64,000 bases of DNA from the NCBI GenBank assembly GCA_963783085.1, contig CAWAMJ010000020.1, positions 186,001-250,000 on the forward strand. The letters are read 5' to 3'. The DNA comes from CAVYUC01 sp963783085 (lineage in GTDB: Bacteria > Bacteroidota > Bacteroidia > Bacteroidales > Prolixibacteraceae). Numbering within the stretch: position 1 is the stretch's first letter; every line of letters begins with the position of its first letter. This document shows positions 26,377-35,965 of the stretch, piece after piece. A program made the position numbers and the translations under genes. The notes under the pieces are model-generated. The model was given only the letters and a program-made list of their open reading frames with translations. It made no database searches and had not been told where the DNA came from.

Positions 26377-26397
26377 CATTTGGTTTTCAAAATGAAC

Positions 26398-27714
26398 TTA
26401 CACTGTTGGTAGTTTCCAAGGTGCGCGGTAAGTAGGTATCAGGTATTCATTCGCTTCATTATCATCAATGAACTTGCTGCTTTTCGTATCCCAATACAAC
26501 CGTTTTCCGGTGCGGTGTGCAATGTTGCCCAAATGGGCTACCCGAGCCGTGTTTGCCGCAACCGAAATGTTGGCGTTCAGATCGCGGTTGCGGGTTTTTA
26601 CTCCGTCGATAAAATTGGCCATGTGTAATTCCAGACCTTTCCCGGTTCCCTTAATATAATCTACACGGTCAATTAAATCTTCATTCTTTTTCTTTTCGGG
26701 AATGACTTCCCAGCCACCTCGGTCGACGACCAAAGTTCCGTTATTTCCCACAAAACCAACACCATGGTTGCGTCCGTAATGTCCGCCGTCGATTCCCGTT
26801 CCATGATCCCACAGCATGGTGTGCCCGTCGAATTCGTACAAAGCCTGCAGGGTATCCGGAGTTTCCGAAGCATCATTTTCGTAAGCAAATTTTCCGCCCA
26901 TTGCCATTACTGATTTTGGCGAAGGATCGCCCATTCCGAACAAGCCGTAGTCGATGATATGTACGCCCCAGTCGGTCATTAAACCTCCCGCATAATCGTA
27001 AAACCACCTGAAATTAAAATGAAACCGGTTTGGATTGAACGGTCGTTTCCGTGCCGGGCCGAGCCAGAAATCATAGTCGACACCTGCCGGAGCTTCGCTA
27101 TCTGGTTTTACCGGCACCGGTTCCATCCAACCCTGATAAGCCCAGGTACGAACCGTACGGATTTTTCCGAGTTTTCCTGATTTGACATAATCTACTGCAT
27201 CGCGCCAGTGGGGATCGCTTCGTTGCCACATTCCCACCTGTACCACTGTGTTGTATTTATTTGCGGCGCGTTCCATTATGTTAATTTCTTCGATGGAATT
27301 TCCGAGAGGTTTTTCGCAGTAGACATCTTTTCCCAATTGGCTGGCTTCCACCATTGGCAGACAATGCCAGTGATCAGGCGTACCAATAATAATTACATCG
27401 ATTCCGGGCTCTTCCAGAAGCTTTCTGTAATCTTTAAAACCTTTGGGTCTTTTTCCCTGAATTTTTTCAGTTTCTGCAATCCTTCTGTTCAGCACATTTT
27501 CATCAACATCGGCAATGGCGGCACATTCCGTATTTGGCTGGCCCAGAAATGCTTTCAAGTCGGCAAAGCCCATTCCGTTTGAACCAATGAGCCCGCACAC
27601 GAGTTTTTCATTCGCACCCGCACATGATTCCATGGCCATTGGCATGGTGGCGGTTAATCCCACGCCCGCTGCTATCATTGCGGAATTTTTGATAAAAGTT
27701 CTTCTGTTTGTCAT
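26398..27714 (-). CDS. Gfo/Idh/MocA oxidoreductase with Tat signal
   Basis: A 438-residue exported sugar oxidoreductase. The Tat motif 'NRRTFIKNSAMIAAG' is at residues 3-17. The Rossmann part begins 'VCGLIGSNGMGFADLKAF', the catalytic Lys motif is 'VYCEKPLGNSIEEI' near residue 130, and 'DWGVHIIDYGLF' marks the substrate domain. It is the last of three co-directional genes (26.4-30.0 kb) with a sugar isomerase/epimerase-like protein and a cytoplasmic Gfo/Idh protein. Known Bacteroidota clusters of this composition act in 3-keto-glycoside breakdown. The substrate is not known. Confidence 0.9.
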   Translation of the reverse strand: MTNRRTFIKNSAMIAAGVGLTATMPMAMESCAGANEKLVCGLIGSNGMGFADLKAFLGQPNTECAAIADVDENVLNRRIAETEKIQGKRPKGFKDYRKLLEEPGIDVIIIGTPDHWHCLPMVEASQLGKDVYCEKPLGNSIEEINIMERAANKYNTVVQVGMWQRSDPHWRDAVDYVKSGKLGKIRTVRTWAYQGWMEPVPVKPDSEAPAGVDYDFWLGPARKRPFNPNRFHFNFRWFYDYAGGLMTDWGVHIIDYGLFGMGDPSPKSVMAMGGKFAYENDASETPDTLQALYEFDGHTMLWDHGTGIDGGHYGRNHGVGFVGNNGTLVVDRGGWEVIPEKKKNEDLIDRVDYIKGTGKGLELHMANFIDGVKTRNRDLNANISVAANTARVAHLGNIAHRTGKRLYWDTKSSKFIDDNEANEYLIPTYRAPWKLPTV

Positions 27715-27784
27715 TTTTTAAATTTTTATGGAAAACCTGAAAATCCGGAGTTTCCGTCTTTCAGCTTCCCCCTTCGGTTTTTTT

Positions 27785-28786
27785 CTATTTCTCTTTTTGC
27801 ATTGCATCGTCGAAAGCAACATCCGAAGGTGCGAAATCTACTTTTTTCACAAACCTGCAGGCTTCGGTTGCCCCGGCTTCGCGATTCATGCCGGTGTCTT
27901 CCCATTCCACCGACAGCGGTCCGTTATAACCGACGTCGTTCAATGCCCGAATGATATTCTCAAAGTTGATATTGCCGCGGCCAAGACTTCTGAAATTCCA
28001 GTAGCGGCGGTTGTCTCCAAATTCCATGTGCCCGCCAAAAACGCCTACACTTTCAGGAACATCGCTCCAGTAAGCATCTTTCATGTGCACATGAAAAATA
28101 CGATCGGAAAATTCGTAAATGAAACGCACGTAATCCACATGCTGGTATCCAAAATGACTGGGATCGTAATTAAAACCAAATGCGGGATGATTATCCAGCG
28201 CCTGCAAAGTTAAATGTGCCGAATGAATATCGAAGGCAATTTCCGTGGGATGTGCTTCCAAGGCAAATTTTACTCCCAGTTTCTGGTATTCATCCAGAAT
28301 CGGAATCCAGCGTTTTGCGAAATCTTCATACCCTTTTTCAATTCTCCCGGCCGGAATGGGTGGGAAGGAATACAGCATGTGCCAAACCGGACTGCCGGTA
28401 AAACCAACGACTGTATCGAGGCCAAGCATTTTTGCTGCTTTCGCTGTTTTAATCATTTCTTCTGCAGCGCGTTCACGAACTCCTTCCGGATCGCCGTCGC
28501 CCCAGATGTAACCGGGTAAAATTCCCTTATGGCGTTCATCAATAATTCCATCGCTTACGCATTGTCCGACCAGGTGATTGGAAATGGTAAACAATTTCAA
28601 CCCATTTTTCTCGAGAAGCGCTTTGCGGTCGTCGCAATATTTCTGGTCGGCTTTGTCGATTTCCATGTGATCGCCCCAACAGCATAATTCCAGCCCGTCA
28701 TAACCAAAATCTTTTGCTTTTTGGCACATGGTTTCGATGGGCAGATCGGCCCATTGTCCGGTGAAAAGTGTTACTGGTCGTGTCAT
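27785..28786 (-). CDS. Sugar phosphate isomerase/epimerase family (xylose isomerase-like TIM barrel)
   Basis: A 333-residue cytoplasmic TIM-barrel protein with no signal. Metal-site residues are visible in 'KFALEAHPTEIAFD' (Glu), 'FGFNYDPSHFGYQ' (Asp/His), 'IFHVHMKDAYW' (His) and 'LSVEWEDTGMNR' (Glu), as in the AP endonuclease-2/xylose-isomerase-like superfamily. Relatives isomerise or epimerise keto sugars, and others act as 3-keto-glycoside lyases. It lies between two Gfo/Idh genes, 70 bases before one and 96 bases after the other. A short degenerate heptamer repeat occupies the upstream gap at 28794-28824. Confidence 0.88.
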   Translation of the reverse strand: MTRPVTLFTGQWADLPIETMCQKAKDFGYDGLELCCWGDHMEIDKADQKYCDDRKALLEKNGLKLFTISNHLVGQCVSDGIIDERHKGILPGYIWGDGDPEGVRERAAEEMIKTAKAAKMLGLDTVVGFTGSPVWHMLYSFPPIPAGRIEKGYEDFAKRWIPILDEYQKLGVKFALEAHPTEIAFDIHSAHLTLQALDNHPAFGFNYDPSHFGYQHVDYVRFIYEFSDRIFHVHMKDAYWSDVPESVGVFGGHMEFGDNRRYWNFRSLGRGNINFENIIRALNDVGYNGPLSVEWEDTGMNREAGATEACRFVKKVDFAPSDVAFDDAMQKEK

Positions 28787-28793
28787 TATTAAT

Positions 28794-28824
28794 AGTTTAA
28801 AGTTTTTTGTTTAAAGTTCAAAGT
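28794..28824. repeat. Degenerate heptamer repeat (AAACTTT type), minus orientation
   Basis: Read on the minus strand the stretch divides into units ACTTT, GAACTTT, AAACAAA, AAACTTT, AAACT. These are the same seven-base units as the eleven-unit tract at 38255-38331. It is placed directly upstream of the isomerase/epimerase start. Confidence 0.65.
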
Positions 28825-28882
28825 ATTTCTTTATAACTGAATTGGATAACCATTCTACCTGTAAGTGGGTATGAGCGGCTTT

Positions 28883-30043
28883 TCATTCCCCGAATTTCAC
28901 CCATTTTTGTTCATCGTCGTATCCGGCTTTTACAACCGTGTCGATAAACTGCATGCCACGTATTCCGTCTTCCACGCCTGGGAAATCGAGCATTTCCGGC
29001 GTTGGTTCTTCGTTGTTCATTTTCGCACGAACGGTTAGCGAAAAGTTGCGGTAAATGTTGGCGAAAGCTTCCAGATACCCTTCAGGGTGACCACCCGGCG
29101 TGCGTGTATTATGTGCAGCAACCTCGCTGTTCATACTGGTTCCTACGCGCAGCACCTGCATTGGTTGGTCGAGCCATTTTAACGTGAGGGTATTGGGTTC
29201 CATCTGTTCCCAATCCAATCCGCCTTTTTCACCGTACACCCTGATTCTGATGGCGTTTTCTTCCCCCGCGGCAATTTGGGTGGCCATTAAAACACCTTTT
29301 GCGCCATTTTCAAACCGCATCAACACGGCGCCGTCGTCATCGAGTAAACGGTTGGGCACGAATGTATTTAGTTCCGCGCATAAGTCAGTTACCTTTAATC
29401 CGGTGATGTACTCTGCCAGTTGATGTGCATGAGTTCCGATATCGCCCATGCAGCCTGCTTTTCCCGAACGTTTTGGATCGGTGCGCCACGATGCCTGGGC
29501 GTTTCCGGCATTTTCAACAGGCGATGACAGCCAGCCCTGCGGGTATTCCACATAAATTTTCCTTATTTTCCCAAATGCTCCGTCGGCAACCATTTTTTTT
29601 GCATGTTTTACAGCCGGATAGCCGGAGTAGGTGTGGGTAAGGGCAAGTATCAGTCCGGTTTCGTCCCGTTTTTCTTTTAGTTTCAGGGCCTGGTCGAGGG
29701 TAAAAGTGATTGGTTTGTCGAGTACAACATGAAAACCGTTTTCCAGCGCCATCATAGCCGGATCGAAATGCACAAAATTAGGCGTCACAATGGAGACAAA
29801 ATCCATTCGCTCGCCTTCCGGAAGCTGGGCTTCCTTTTCAAACATTTCCTGATAAGTTTCATATACGCGCTCGTCGGGTAAAAAATATTGTTTGCCTGAT
29901 GACTTCGAGATTTCAGGATTTACACTGAAACATCCGCAAACCAGTTCAATTTGATTGTCCATTAATGCGGCAAGGCGGTGAATTGCGCCAATGAATGCGT
30001 CGGTGCCGCCACCAACCATTCCCATTCGTAGTTTTCTATTCAT
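28883..30043 (-). CDS. Gfo/Idh/MocA oxidoreductase, cytoplasmic
   Basis: A 386-residue NAD(P)-dependent oxidoreductase without a signal peptide: 'RMGMVGGGTDAFIGAIHR' opens the Rossmann fold, and the catalytic Lys motif is 'VVLDKPITFTLDQA' near residue 112. 'CMGDIGTHAHQLAEYITG' is the conserved His motif of the C-terminal domain. It is the first gene of the three-gene minus-strand run and would act on sugars already inside the cell, unlike the Tat-exported paralogues at 7.3 and 26.4 kb. The overall fold call is certain; the substrate is not. Confidence 0.9.
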   Translation of the reverse strand: MNRKLRMGMVGGGTDAFIGAIHRLAALMDNQIELVCGCFSVNPEISKSSGKQYFLPDERVYETYQEMFEKEAQLPEGERMDFVSIVTPNFVHFDPAMMALENGFHVVLDKPITFTLDQALKLKEKRDETGLILALTHTYSGYPAVKHAKKMVADGAFGKIRKIYVEYPQGWLSSPVENAGNAQASWRTDPKRSGKAGCMGDIGTHAHQLAEYITGLKVTDLCAELNTFVPNRLLDDDGAVLMRFENGAKGVLMATQIAAGEENAIRIRVYGEKGGLDWEQMEPNTLTLKWLDQPMQVLRVGTSMNSEVAAHNTRTPGGHPEGYLEAFANIYRNFSLTVRAKMNNEEPTPEMLDFPGVEDGIRGMQFIDTVVKAGYDDEQKWVKFGE

Positions 30044-30437
30044 TTTTTATTTGTTTTAGTTGATTCAGAAAATGAAACGTTAAAATTAATAACTCTTTTG
30101 TAACGAAGCAAAATCAAAGCGGATGTTTTGAAATTTTTCAAATCAGGTAAACAGCAAGATTTAAACCTGTTGGAAAATAGTTCAGCCAAACATCAGGTTT
30201 TTTTGAAAAAAAGAAAAATGAAACTTTTTGGAATTCCGGTAAATCAAAAATCGGTGGTTTGCTGGAAAATTTATATCGACAGGGCGAGAATGTACATCGG
30301 TTAAACCAGAAAAAGATAATGGAAGGAAAAAATGACTGACCGGCGAATTCTGAAAATTGTTCTTAAGTATAAAATATCATATCAATTTCATTATTTTAGT
30401 CCTGAAATTGCAGAAAATCATTTAAACCAATTTTACC
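30044..30437. other. Intergenic region between divergent genes, no gene seen
   Basis: A 394-base AT-rich stretch separates two divergent sugar genes and must hold both promoters. I found no exact TAnnTTTG element at a convincing distance on either strand, no ORF with coding character and no strong hairpin. It may hold binding sites for a regulator that is outside the window. Confidence 0.6.
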
Positions 30438-31355
30438 ATGAAACGCAGAAATTTTCTTAAAAGCGCCGCTATTGGCGGAATTGCATTAACCGGTATGGGA
30501 AATATGGCGGCAGCTTCGGAACCAGTCGCCCCAGCTTCAGAAAAGTTTAAGATGAAATACGCGCCTCATTTTGGCATGTTTAAAAACAGCGCGGGCGAAG
30601 ATTTAATCGATCAGCTTAAATTTGCTGCCGATCAGGGATTCACTGCTTTCGAAGATAACGGCATGATGGGCAGGGATGTGGCGATGCAGAACAAAATTGG
30701 GGAAACAATGGCGAACCTCGGAATGACAATGGGTGTATTTGTAGTGGATAAAGGAGGAAACCTTGCCAACACTTTGGCAGCCGGGAAAAAGGAAAACGTG
30801 GATATTTTTCTGGATGGTTGCCGAAGGGCAGTTGATGTGGCCAAACGGGTAAATGCGAAATGGATGACTGTTGTTCCGGGAAGTTTTGAACGTAAACTGC
30901 CGATAGGCATTCAGGATGGCAACGTCATCGACGCGCTGCGCCGGGGCGCCGAAATACTCGAGCCGCACGGGCTGGTTATGGTGCTCGAGCCGCTTTCCGA
31001 TTCACCGGACCTGTATTTGCAAACTTCGCAGCAAACGTACATGATTTGCAAAGGAGTGAACAGCCCGTCCTGCAAAATTTTATACGACATTTACCACATG
31101 CAGAAAATGGAAGGCAACCTTATCAATAATATCGATCTTACCTGGGATGAAATAGCATACTTTCAGATCGGCGATAATCCGGGAAGAAAAGAACCCACCA
31201 CCGGGGAAATTAACTATAAAAATGTGTTCAAACATATTTATGATAAAGGTTACACCGGTGTTATGGGAATGGAACATGGCATTTCAAAACCGGGTATCGA
31301 AGGTGAACAACGGTTAATAGAGGCTTATCGGGAAGTGGATGCCTTTGAAGCTTAA
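30438..31355 (+). CDS. Hydroxypyruvate isomerase-like TIM barrel with Tat signal
   Basis: A 305-residue protein exported by Tat: 'MKRRNFLKSAAIGGIALTG' at the N-terminus. The mature part is a xylose-isomerase-like barrel of the hydroxypyruvate isomerase type, with 'MVLEPLSDSPDLY' (Glu), 'KILYDIYHMQKMEG' (Asp, His), 'YFQIGDNPGRKEPTTGEINY' and 'GVMGMEHG' (Glu). Classical Hyi is cytoplasmic; export implies action on extracellular keto or aldose sugars. It is divergent from the three-gene Gfo/Idh run and probably part of the same sugar pathway. A terminator follows at 31371. Confidence 0.88.
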   Translation: MKRRNFLKSAAIGGIALTGMGNMAAASEPVAPASEKFKMKYAPHFGMFKNSAGEDLIDQLKFAADQGFTAFEDNGMMGRDVAMQNKIGETMANLGMTMGVFVVDKGGNLANTLAAGKKENVDIFLDGCRRAVDVAKRVNAKWMTVVPGSFERKLPIGIQDGNVIDALRRGAEILEPHGLVMVLEPLSDSPDLYLQTSQQTYMICKGVNSPSCKILYDIYHMQKMEGNLINNIDLTWDEIAYFQIGDNPGRKEPTTGEINYKNVFKHIYDKGYTGVMGMEHGISKPGIEGEQRLIEAYREVDAFEA

Positions 31356-31362
31356 TTACTTT

Positions 31363-31399
31363 TCAAAAAAAAGAGGCTGTTACCCTTTAACAGCCTCTT
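31363..31399. terminator. Bidirectional terminator between converging genes
   Basis: A perfect 12-base-pair stem (AAGAGGCTGTTA / TAACAGCCTCTT, 31371-31399) with a five-base loop and an A8 run on the left, which is a T-run for minus-strand transcripts. It sits between the Tat isomerase and the GH2 gene, most clearly serving the latter. Confidence 0.85.
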
Positions 31400-31418
31400 A
31401 TGTAGTTACTAATGAAAC

Positions 31419-34223
31419 CTAATTTTTGGTGTGAATAACAATGGCTAAATCCATTGGGAAACGTCCGGAATTGCTGCCGTAAATTGAAAGTCCGCCCCGT
31501 TCGGCAGATGTTTCGTCCACAAAAAGCTGAATAATAACTTTCCCCTTTTCAAGCGCATCTTTTTCAGCCATTTCGTCCAAAGTTGCTTTTACCAGGTAAC
31601 CATACGAACCAGCTTCATCGAGCAGCCACGGTTTACTGCGATCATTGCTTCCGAAGGGCGAACCGGCTTCCTGATTCATCCAGGATAAAATTCCGCGATG
31701 ATCAGCCGGATCATCCGGAAGCTCCACTTCGTCAATCACTTGACCATTGGCATTGATGGTAACCAGTGAACTGTGCGTTTTTTCATCCGTTTGCGGATAA
31801 CTGTTTTTGCCGTAGCCCGGATCTGTTCCTTTTTCGGAAACCATAGTCATGCCAATACGCTCTGCTTCACCTTCTTCAAGGTATTTCTCCTGAGGATAAC
31901 GCGATGCCAGTTCCGCCCTGAATTCAATGCTTTCCACATCATCCGGATTGATGTCTTTTGGAAGTTCAAACTGGTATTCAAAATAACCGGAGCCCATTCC
32001 CCAGACTTTCTTACCTTTTTGCGTCTTCTTGTATTTAATACTCCATGATGCATCTGTAAATTGGTCGGGCGACCTGGTAACATACAGTTTATCAGCTAAT
32101 TTTTGTCCTTTCACTTTAAAAGGAACAAAATTGCGCTGGATGACGATTCCTTCGCTATCAACCAGTTCGGTTGCCAGCAACATCAGTGCATTAATATTAG
32201 GAACAGCGACTTTTACAGGTTGCAGTTCAACAAAAGTGAATGGTTCCGCGGAAGCCGGAATCTGCCCGGTAGCATAATCAAATTTCTCGCCGAGTTCGTT
32301 CCACCCGTAAACGGAATAATTTATCTCCAGGCCATCCGGTATTTTGCCGGTAACGGCGCTGATCCCTATGGGAATATCAACAGAACTCCCTCCTTCATAT
32401 TCATTGTAAAAACCGTTTCCGGGTACCACGTATAAATCTTTGTGAAAATCGTTCATGTGCATATCCGGAACCAGTTCGTTTAGTCCGAATGATTTTTTCG
32501 AGCGGTCGAACCGGTAGTATCCGTTCCATTCATTAATTACATCGTGAAATTCAGTAAAAAGAAAACCTGCAATTTTGGGCCGTTTGCGGAATTCGTTCAT
32601 CATAATGTGGTATTCCCAGGTGATGTCGATGTCGCCGGTGCTGCCGCTGTAACCCCAAACTGCCCCGCATTCTGAATTCAGCATGGGCTGATTTCCCTGT
32701 TTGTTGTCGCCGATGTAATTGAATGAAGAACCTGGGTAGGTGTTTTCCACGATCATGTCGAGAAATCCTGCCCAGTTCCGTGCCGGTGTATAGCTGTGCC
32801 AGGTATTCAAATCGGTAACCACATGATCCCAGTTACAAGGTGAATTGTCTTCGATCAAACGGGTTGAATCGTAACTTTTTGCATTATGGTACATCTCGCG
32901 CACCCACTCCTGAGTTTGCGGCGTATACGACCGGTGCCCCGCAGAATCGTTGCTGAACAATCCCCAGGTTTCGTTAAATAGTACCCACGAAAATATGGCG
33001 GGATGGTTGTAATCGCGCTTCATTTCATTTTCGGCAATATACTCCCAGTTACTTTTGGAAATGGAATCGGGTTGTCCCCAGTAGTTAGGCACATCTTCCA
33101 TAATCAGCAATCCGAGTTTATCGGCCCAGTACAATTTACGCGGAATTTCCGCTTTTATATGGATTCGTAAACCGTTCAATCCCAAATCTTTTGCCCGCTG
33201 AATTTCTTCTTTCATAAACTGGTCGGACGGGAACGTGTAAAACCCTTCAGGATGATAACTTTGGTCGAGTGTGAGTTTCAAATAAATTGGCTCGTTGTTT
33301 AAAGCAACATAACGAAAGTCTTTTCCCGGGATATCAATGGCCGAAATTTTTCGCATGCCAAAATAGCTGTTTACTTCGTCTGTGAGATTTTGTCCTGAAA
33401 CAGTGGCTGTCACTTCATATAAATAAGGATCATCCAGATTCCAGAGTTTCATGTTTTCAACGGGAATAACAAAGTACGAAGTTTCTTGTCCTGGTGGTAT
33501 TTGTCCGTCAAAATCCAATCCGTTTCCTTTTCCTGAAAGTGAAAATTCCATCGGTTGCTGCGGTTTTTTATTCAGATTAACCTCCACTTTCACTTTTTTA
33601 TTATCGATATCGGGCGTGAAGCGGATGTTTTCGATGTATGTTTCAGGCCGCGCTTCCAGATATACGGTTTGCCAGATTCCTTTTGCATTTCCGTAATATT
33701 GTTTTCCCGAGGGGCGGTTATCGAGTTCCCGGTCTTCCACCCGGACCACCAGTTCGTTTTCGCCCTTTTTCAGGAAATCGGAAATGTTGAAGTCGAACGG
33801 AACATAACCGCCTTTGTGGTTGCCGACTTCGGTACCGTTCAACCAGACAGTCGTGTTGAAATCGCTGGCGCCAAATACCAGGAACGTTTGTTTGCCGTCC
33901 CAGTTTTCCGGGTTTTCAACTTCAAATGTGCGGTAATACCAGCCGATATCCACTTTCGGCATTTCAATTTCGCTTTTGGGGCTGGCCCAGGAGAACGGCA
34001 CGAGTATTTTTTGATTGAAAGAAGCAGTTTCACTTTGCCATTTTTCATCCAAACCAACGTCTGCGGAATCGGTTTTAAATTGCCAGTAACCGTTCAGGTT
34101 TTGCCACACCGGCCGCTCAAAATCGGGGCGCGGATGTTCTGACAAAGGAACAATATTGTCTTTTTGTTTACAGGAGAAAAGAAAAATGGTAATAATTACG
34201 GAAAGTAGAATTTGGTATTTCAT
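31419..34223 (-). CDS. Glycoside hydrolase family 2
   Basis: A 934-residue exported GH2 enzyme (beta-glucuronidase/galactosidase/mannosidase family). A lipoprotein signal ends at about Cys18. The sugar-binding jelly roll ('RPDFERPVWQNLNGYWQF', 'DFNTTVWLNGTEVGNHKGGY') is at about 30-200 and an Ig-like domain at 200-300. The TIM barrel has the acid/base Glu in 'WVLFNETWGLF' and the nucleophile Glu in 'MLNSECGAVWGY'. A long C-terminal beta region of about 300 residues follows. Substrate specificity within GH2 is not predictable here. The HAD phosphatase gene lies 9 bases upstream on the same strand. Confidence 0.92.
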   Translation of the reverse strand: MKYQILLSVIITIFLFSCKQKDNIVPLSEHPRPDFERPVWQNLNGYWQFKTDSADVGLDEKWQSETASFNQKILVPFSWASPKSEIEMPKVDIGWYYRTFEVENPENWDGKQTFLVFGASDFNTTVWLNGTEVGNHKGGYVPFDFNISDFLKKGENELVVRVEDRELDNRPSGKQYYGNAKGIWQTVYLEARPETYIENIRFTPDIDNKKVKVEVNLNKKPQQPMEFSLSGKGNGLDFDGQIPPGQETSYFVIPVENMKLWNLDDPYLYEVTATVSGQNLTDEVNSYFGMRKISAIDIPGKDFRYVALNNEPIYLKLTLDQSYHPEGFYTFPSDQFMKEEIQRAKDLGLNGLRIHIKAEIPRKLYWADKLGLLIMEDVPNYWGQPDSISKSNWEYIAENEMKRDYNHPAIFSWVLFNETWGLFSNDSAGHRSYTPQTQEWVREMYHNAKSYDSTRLIEDNSPCNWDHVVTDLNTWHSYTPARNWAGFLDMIVENTYPGSSFNYIGDNKQGNQPMLNSECGAVWGYSGSTGDIDITWEYHIMMNEFRKRPKIAGFLFTEFHDVINEWNGYYRFDRSKKSFGLNELVPDMHMNDFHKDLYVVPGNGFYNEYEGGSSVDIPIGISAVTGKIPDGLEINYSVYGWNELGEKFDYATGQIPASAEPFTFVELQPVKVAVPNINALMLLATELVDSEGIVIQRNFVPFKVKGQKLADKLYVTRSPDQFTDASWSIKYKKTQKGKKVWGMGSGYFEYQFELPKDINPDDVESIEFRAELASRYPQEKYLEEGEAERIGMTMVSEKGTDPGYGKNSYPQTDEKTHSSLVTINANGQVIDEVELPDDPADHRGILSWMNQEAGSPFGSNDRSKPWLLDEAGSYGYLVKATLDEMAEKDALEKGKVIIQLFVDETSAERGGLSIYGSNSGRFPMDLAIVIHTKN

Positions 34224-34232
34224 ATTGATTGT

Positions 34233-34889
34233 TTAGTTGAATATGTTTTGACGGATAAAATTAACCGAAATTTCGGAGAATCCGGCAATCTTAAATCTCG
34301 CAAATTTATGTTTTGCAGCGGGTAATGTTGTAGTAACTGCAATTACCCTGGCGCCGGCATCGCATGCTGATTTGGTGCCCGATAAACTGTCTTCAAAAAC
34401 CACACAATCAGCCGGATAGGTATTTAATAATTCGGCCGCTTTCAGATATATTTCCGGGTGTGGTTTTCCGTGCGCCACCATCGAATCGTCAACGATTATT
34501 TTAATGAATTTTCGAATATCCAAACCGTCTAAAACAAAATCAACATTTTCTTTTGGGGCCGAAGTGGCAACTGCAACTTGAACGTTGTTCTGCCGGAGTT
34601 CTTCCAAAAATGAAAGCAGTCCATCCAACGGTTTCAAATGTGGCTTGTAAATTTCGCGGTAGATGGCTTCTTTTTCTTTTCCCAGTTTTTTAATTTCCTG
34701 TTTCGATAAATCACGATCAAACAGTTCAGGCAGCACCTGGTCGTTTGTCCGCCCAAAAAATTCATTTCTGAACCGTTCTTCTGAAAAAGCAATATTGTGC
34801 CGGGAGCAAAATTCTTCCCAGGCTTTTTGGTGAAACCTGCCGTTATCGACGATCACACCATCCATATCAAAAATAACTGCGAAACTCAT
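34233..34889 (-). CDS. HAD-family phosphatase/phosphoglucomutase-like
   Basis: I use the ATG at 34889 (MSFAVIFDMDGVIVDNG), seven codons inside the longest frame, because the HAD motif starts directly there. Motif I is 'FDMDGVIVD', motif II 'VAVATSAPKENV', motif III Lys in 'VAHGKPHPEIY' and motif IV 'VVFEDSLSGTKSA'. With its cap helices it resembles beta-phosphoglucomutases and sugar-phosphate phosphatases of about 220 residues. It is nine bases upstream of the GH2 gene, which suggests processing of phosphorylated products of that enzyme (inference). Confidence 0.9.
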   Translation of the reverse strand: MSFAVIFDMDGVIVDNGRFHQKAWEEFCSRHNIAFSEERFRNEFFGRTNDQVLPELFDRDLSKQEIKKLGKEKEAIYREIYKPHLKPLDGLLSFLEELRQNNVQVAVATSAPKENVDFVLDGLDIRKFIKIIVDDSMVAHGKPHPEIYLKAAELLNTYPADCVVFEDSLSGTKSACDAGARVIAVTTTLPAAKHKFARFKIAGFSEISVNFIRQNIFN

Positions 34890-34989
34890 TATACTTTGGA
34901 TTTTCAGCAAAAATAGCGATTTTTAAACGGATGCAGCTGCGTATGGCATGAATGACTCCGGTTTAAAGGTATGCCCCCGGAAGCCGGTT

Positions 34990-35937
34990 CTAAAACGGCA
35001 GATGTCCCAAATCCAGGTTTCCGCCGGAAAGAATGATCCCCGCTTTTTTATTTTGAACGTCGATTTTACCTTCAAGAATCGCAGCGAGCGGAACGGCTGA
35101 AGAAGGTTCGATAATAATTTTCATTCGTTCCCAAATCATGCGCATGGCTTCCACGATTTTTTCTTCTGAAACAACAACGATATCATCCACTTTTTCCATG
35201 ATAATCTGAAAATTTCGTTGTCCCAGTGAAGTCAATAGCCCGTCGGCAATGGTTTTTGGATTTTCAGAAGGGATGAGTTTTCCTGAATGAAAGGATTGAA
35301 AGGCATCGTCGGCGCCTGCCGGTTCGGCCGCAAAAACTTTACAGTGCGGCAACATTTGTCTGGTTGAAATGGCTGTTCCGCTCAATAGTCCACCGCCGCC
35401 CACCGGAGCGATGATTGCATCAAAATCACCGGTATCTTCAATCAGTTCTTTTGCGGCGGTTCCCTGTCCTGCAATAACAAAAAAATTGTTGTATGGATGA
35501 ATTTCTGTTGCGCCGGTTTCTGCAACCACTTTAGCAAGCGTGGTTTCGCGGGCGGTAAGCGTTGGTTTGCAGAATGTAATGCTGGCGCCATAACCGGCCA
35601 CCGCTTTCTTTTTAATTTCCGGAGAATTTTCGGGCATAACAATATGTGCCGGAATCCCACGGATTTTTGCCGCCAGGGCCAGTGCTGCCGCATGATTTCC
35701 GGATGAATGTGTTGCCACTCCTTTTTTCGCATCCTGTTCCGAAAGTGAGAAAACAGCGTTGCTTGCCCCGCGAAATTTAAAAGCTCCCACTTTCTGGAAA
35801 TTCTCGCATTTGAAAAACAAGTTTCCGCCGGTTATTTTATTGATGGACGAACACGTTAAAACCGGCGTGCGGTGAGCATATTTTTGAATGATTTCGTGTG
35901 CGCGGAATACGTCGCTGAAATTTGGCAGATAAGGCAT
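34990..35937 (-). CDS. PLP-dependent threonine/serine dehydratase or serine racemase family
   Basis: A 315-residue fold-type II PLP enzyme. The Schiff-base Lys is in 'VGAFKFRGASNAV' near residue 52, the substrate loop 'HSSGNHAAALA' near 78, the phosphate-binding Gly loop is 'VGGGGLLSGTA' near 180 and a conserved Ser occurs in 'ILSGGNLDL'. It lacks the C-terminal regulatory ACT-like domain of biosynthetic IlvA, so it is of the catabolic TdcB or serine-racemase type (about 320). It would deaminate threonine or serine, or racemise serine. It is 28 bases downstream of the PrsW gene. Confidence 0.9.
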   Translation of the reverse strand: MPYLPNFSDVFRAHEIIQKYAHRTPVLTCSSINKITGGNLFFKCENFQKVGAFKFRGASNAVFSLSEQDAKKGVATHSSGNHAAALALAAKIRGIPAHIVMPENSPEIKKKAVAGYGASITFCKPTLTARETTLAKVVAETGATEIHPYNNFFVIAGQGTAAKELIEDTGDFDAIIAPVGGGGLLSGTAISTRQMLPHCKVFAAEPAGADDAFQSFHSGKLIPSENPKTIADGLLTSLGQRNFQIIMEKVDDIVVVSEEKIVEAMRMIWERMKIIIEPSSAVPLAAILEGKIDVQNKKAGIILSGGNLDLGHLPF

Positions 35938-35965
35938 TGGTTTATTTTAACAGTTTCTGAATTTT

